NCBI RefSeq assembly: GCF_003234565.1 | Contig: NZ_QKTU01000002.1 | Coordinates: 186,001-250,000, forward strand | Reading direction: 5' to 3' | From: Curtobacterium sp. MCBD17_013 | GTDB lineage: Bacteria; Actinomycetota; Actinomycetes; Actinomycetales; Microbacteriaceae | Length of the DNA: 64,000 nt | Shown: one piece after another, positions 63,574-64,000 of the stretch | Layout: each line of letters begins with the position of its first letter | Numbering within the stretch: position 1 is the stretch's first letter | Notes under the pieces: model-generated | Database searches by the model: none | Seen by the model: only the letters and a program-made list of their open reading frames with translations | What the model was told of the DNA's origin: nothing | Position numbers and translations under genes: made by a program

Positions 63574-64000
63574 TCACGGGATCAGTGACCCCGGCGGAGT
63601 GCCTCCCGAGCGCTCTCGGTCGAGCGCATGTTGCAGAATGATAACAGCGGCGGCTTGATCGATGACGGCTCGCGATCTCCGGCTGTCCCGGCCCGCCTCG
63701 CGCATGCCCCGCTGGGCGCTTACGGTCGACAGCCGTTCGTCCACGAGGCGCACCGGGACCCGGGTCGCGATCCGTGCGGCGAAGGCCCGCGCGTCCGTGG
63801 TCGACGGGGTGTCGTCCCCGGACAGCGACAACGGGAGCCCGACGATCACCTCGATCGCGTCGTACTCCGCCGCGAGCTCGAGGATCCGGGGCACGTCTCG
63901 CCGGTCATCGCGACGGACGGTCTCGACCGGGGTGGCGAGCAGGCCGTCGCGGTCCGACACCGCCACCCCGATGCGCGCCCGTCCGACGTCGACGCCGAGG
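63574..64000 (-). CDS. ruvX: RuvX/YqgF, Holliday junction resolvase-like RNase H fold protein (5' end cut off)
   Basis: YqgF family proteins have a RuvC-like nuclease fold and act in 16S rRNA 5' maturation in E. coli. The frame is open to the right edge, where it reads LGVDVGRARIGVAVSD, the conserved acidic motif that starts within about ten residues of the true N terminus. VIVGLPLSLSG and VRLVDERLSTVSAQR, containing the second acidic site, follow, then the C-terminal DQAAAVIILQHAL helix. Only the first few codons and the start are missing. mltG follows at 55 bp, as in most actinobacteria. Confidence 0.95.
   Translation of the reverse strand, partial: LGVDVGRARIGVAVSDRDGLLATPVETVRRDDRRDVPRILELAAEYDAIEVIVGLPLSLSGDDTPSTTDARAFAARIATRVPVRLVDERLSTVSAQRGMREAGRDSRRSRAVIDQAAAVIILQHALDRERSGGTPPGSLIP

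Overview
The window is a contiguous piece of chromosome from a high-GC Gram-positive bacterium (Actinomycetota). Gene content, gene order, frequent GTG starts and many apparently leaderless genes all fit. The family Microbacteriaceae (Curtobacterium-like) is my best guess, but that is inference from protein style and cannot be proven from sequence reading alone. Gene order closely follows blocks known from Mycobacterium tuberculosis: pykA-pdtaR-polA-rpsA-coaE-uvrB-uvrA; trpE-trpC-trpB-trpA-lgt; pyrR-pyrB-pyrC-(PH protein)-carA-carB-pyrF-mihF/gmk-rpoZ-metK-priA-fmt-rsmB-rpe; ruvX-mltG-aroC-aroK-aroB-efp-nusB. Almost everything is on the minus strand. Only four plausible genes lie on the plus strand: an MFS transporter, a hotdog thioesterase, a VIT1-like transporter and a DUF308 membrane protein.

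Layout from left to right. Positions 1-7.9 kb hold nucleotide excision repair: uvrC (cut by the window edge), uvrA, a short-chain dehydrogenase and uvrB. Positions 8.1-13.5 kb are the most accessory-looking stretch: an organic-anion MFS transporter, a membrane acyltransferase, an acyl-CoA-ligase-like enzyme and a membrane-anchored alpha/beta hydrolase. Positions 13.6-21.7 kb hold coaE, rpsA, a DUF885 peptidase-like protein, polA, a thioesterase, an ANTAR response regulator and tRNA-Leu(CAA). Positions 21.8-24.4 kb form a small metal/acid-stress-like island: two VIT1-type transporters, one carrying a ferritin-like domain, around an HdeD-like protein. Then come pyk and the two glutamate synthase subunits (24.4-32.1 kb).

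From 32.3 to 41.9 kb runs the lgt/trp/his region, with hisG-hisF-hisI directly coupled to trpE and two small membrane proteins inside the trp block. From 41.9 to 58.9 kb runs a long chain of overlapping or near-abutting genes for translation, methylation, replication restart, nucleotide synthesis and transcription: rpe, rsmB, fmt, priA, metK, rpoZ, gmk, the complete pyr set, nusB and efp. The right end holds aroB-aroK-aroC, mltG and ruvX (cut by the window edge). Stop/start overlaps of the GTGA/ATGA/TGATG type are pervasive, so translational coupling is likely throughout.

The most notable observations are: an apparent fusion of the actinobacterial integration host factor (mIHF) with guanylate kinase; a recurring -10-like hexamer placed 6-7 nt before nine start codons, which indicates leaderless transcripts; a ferritin-VIT1 fusion next to a second VIT1 protein; a PriA lacking both ATPase motifs; and a matched promoter block in front of the acyltransferase and ligase genes. 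I saw no insertion sequence, prophage, CRISPR array, rRNA or replication origin. No gene-free stretch exceeds 300 bases. The longest gap is 268 bases, upstream of gltB.
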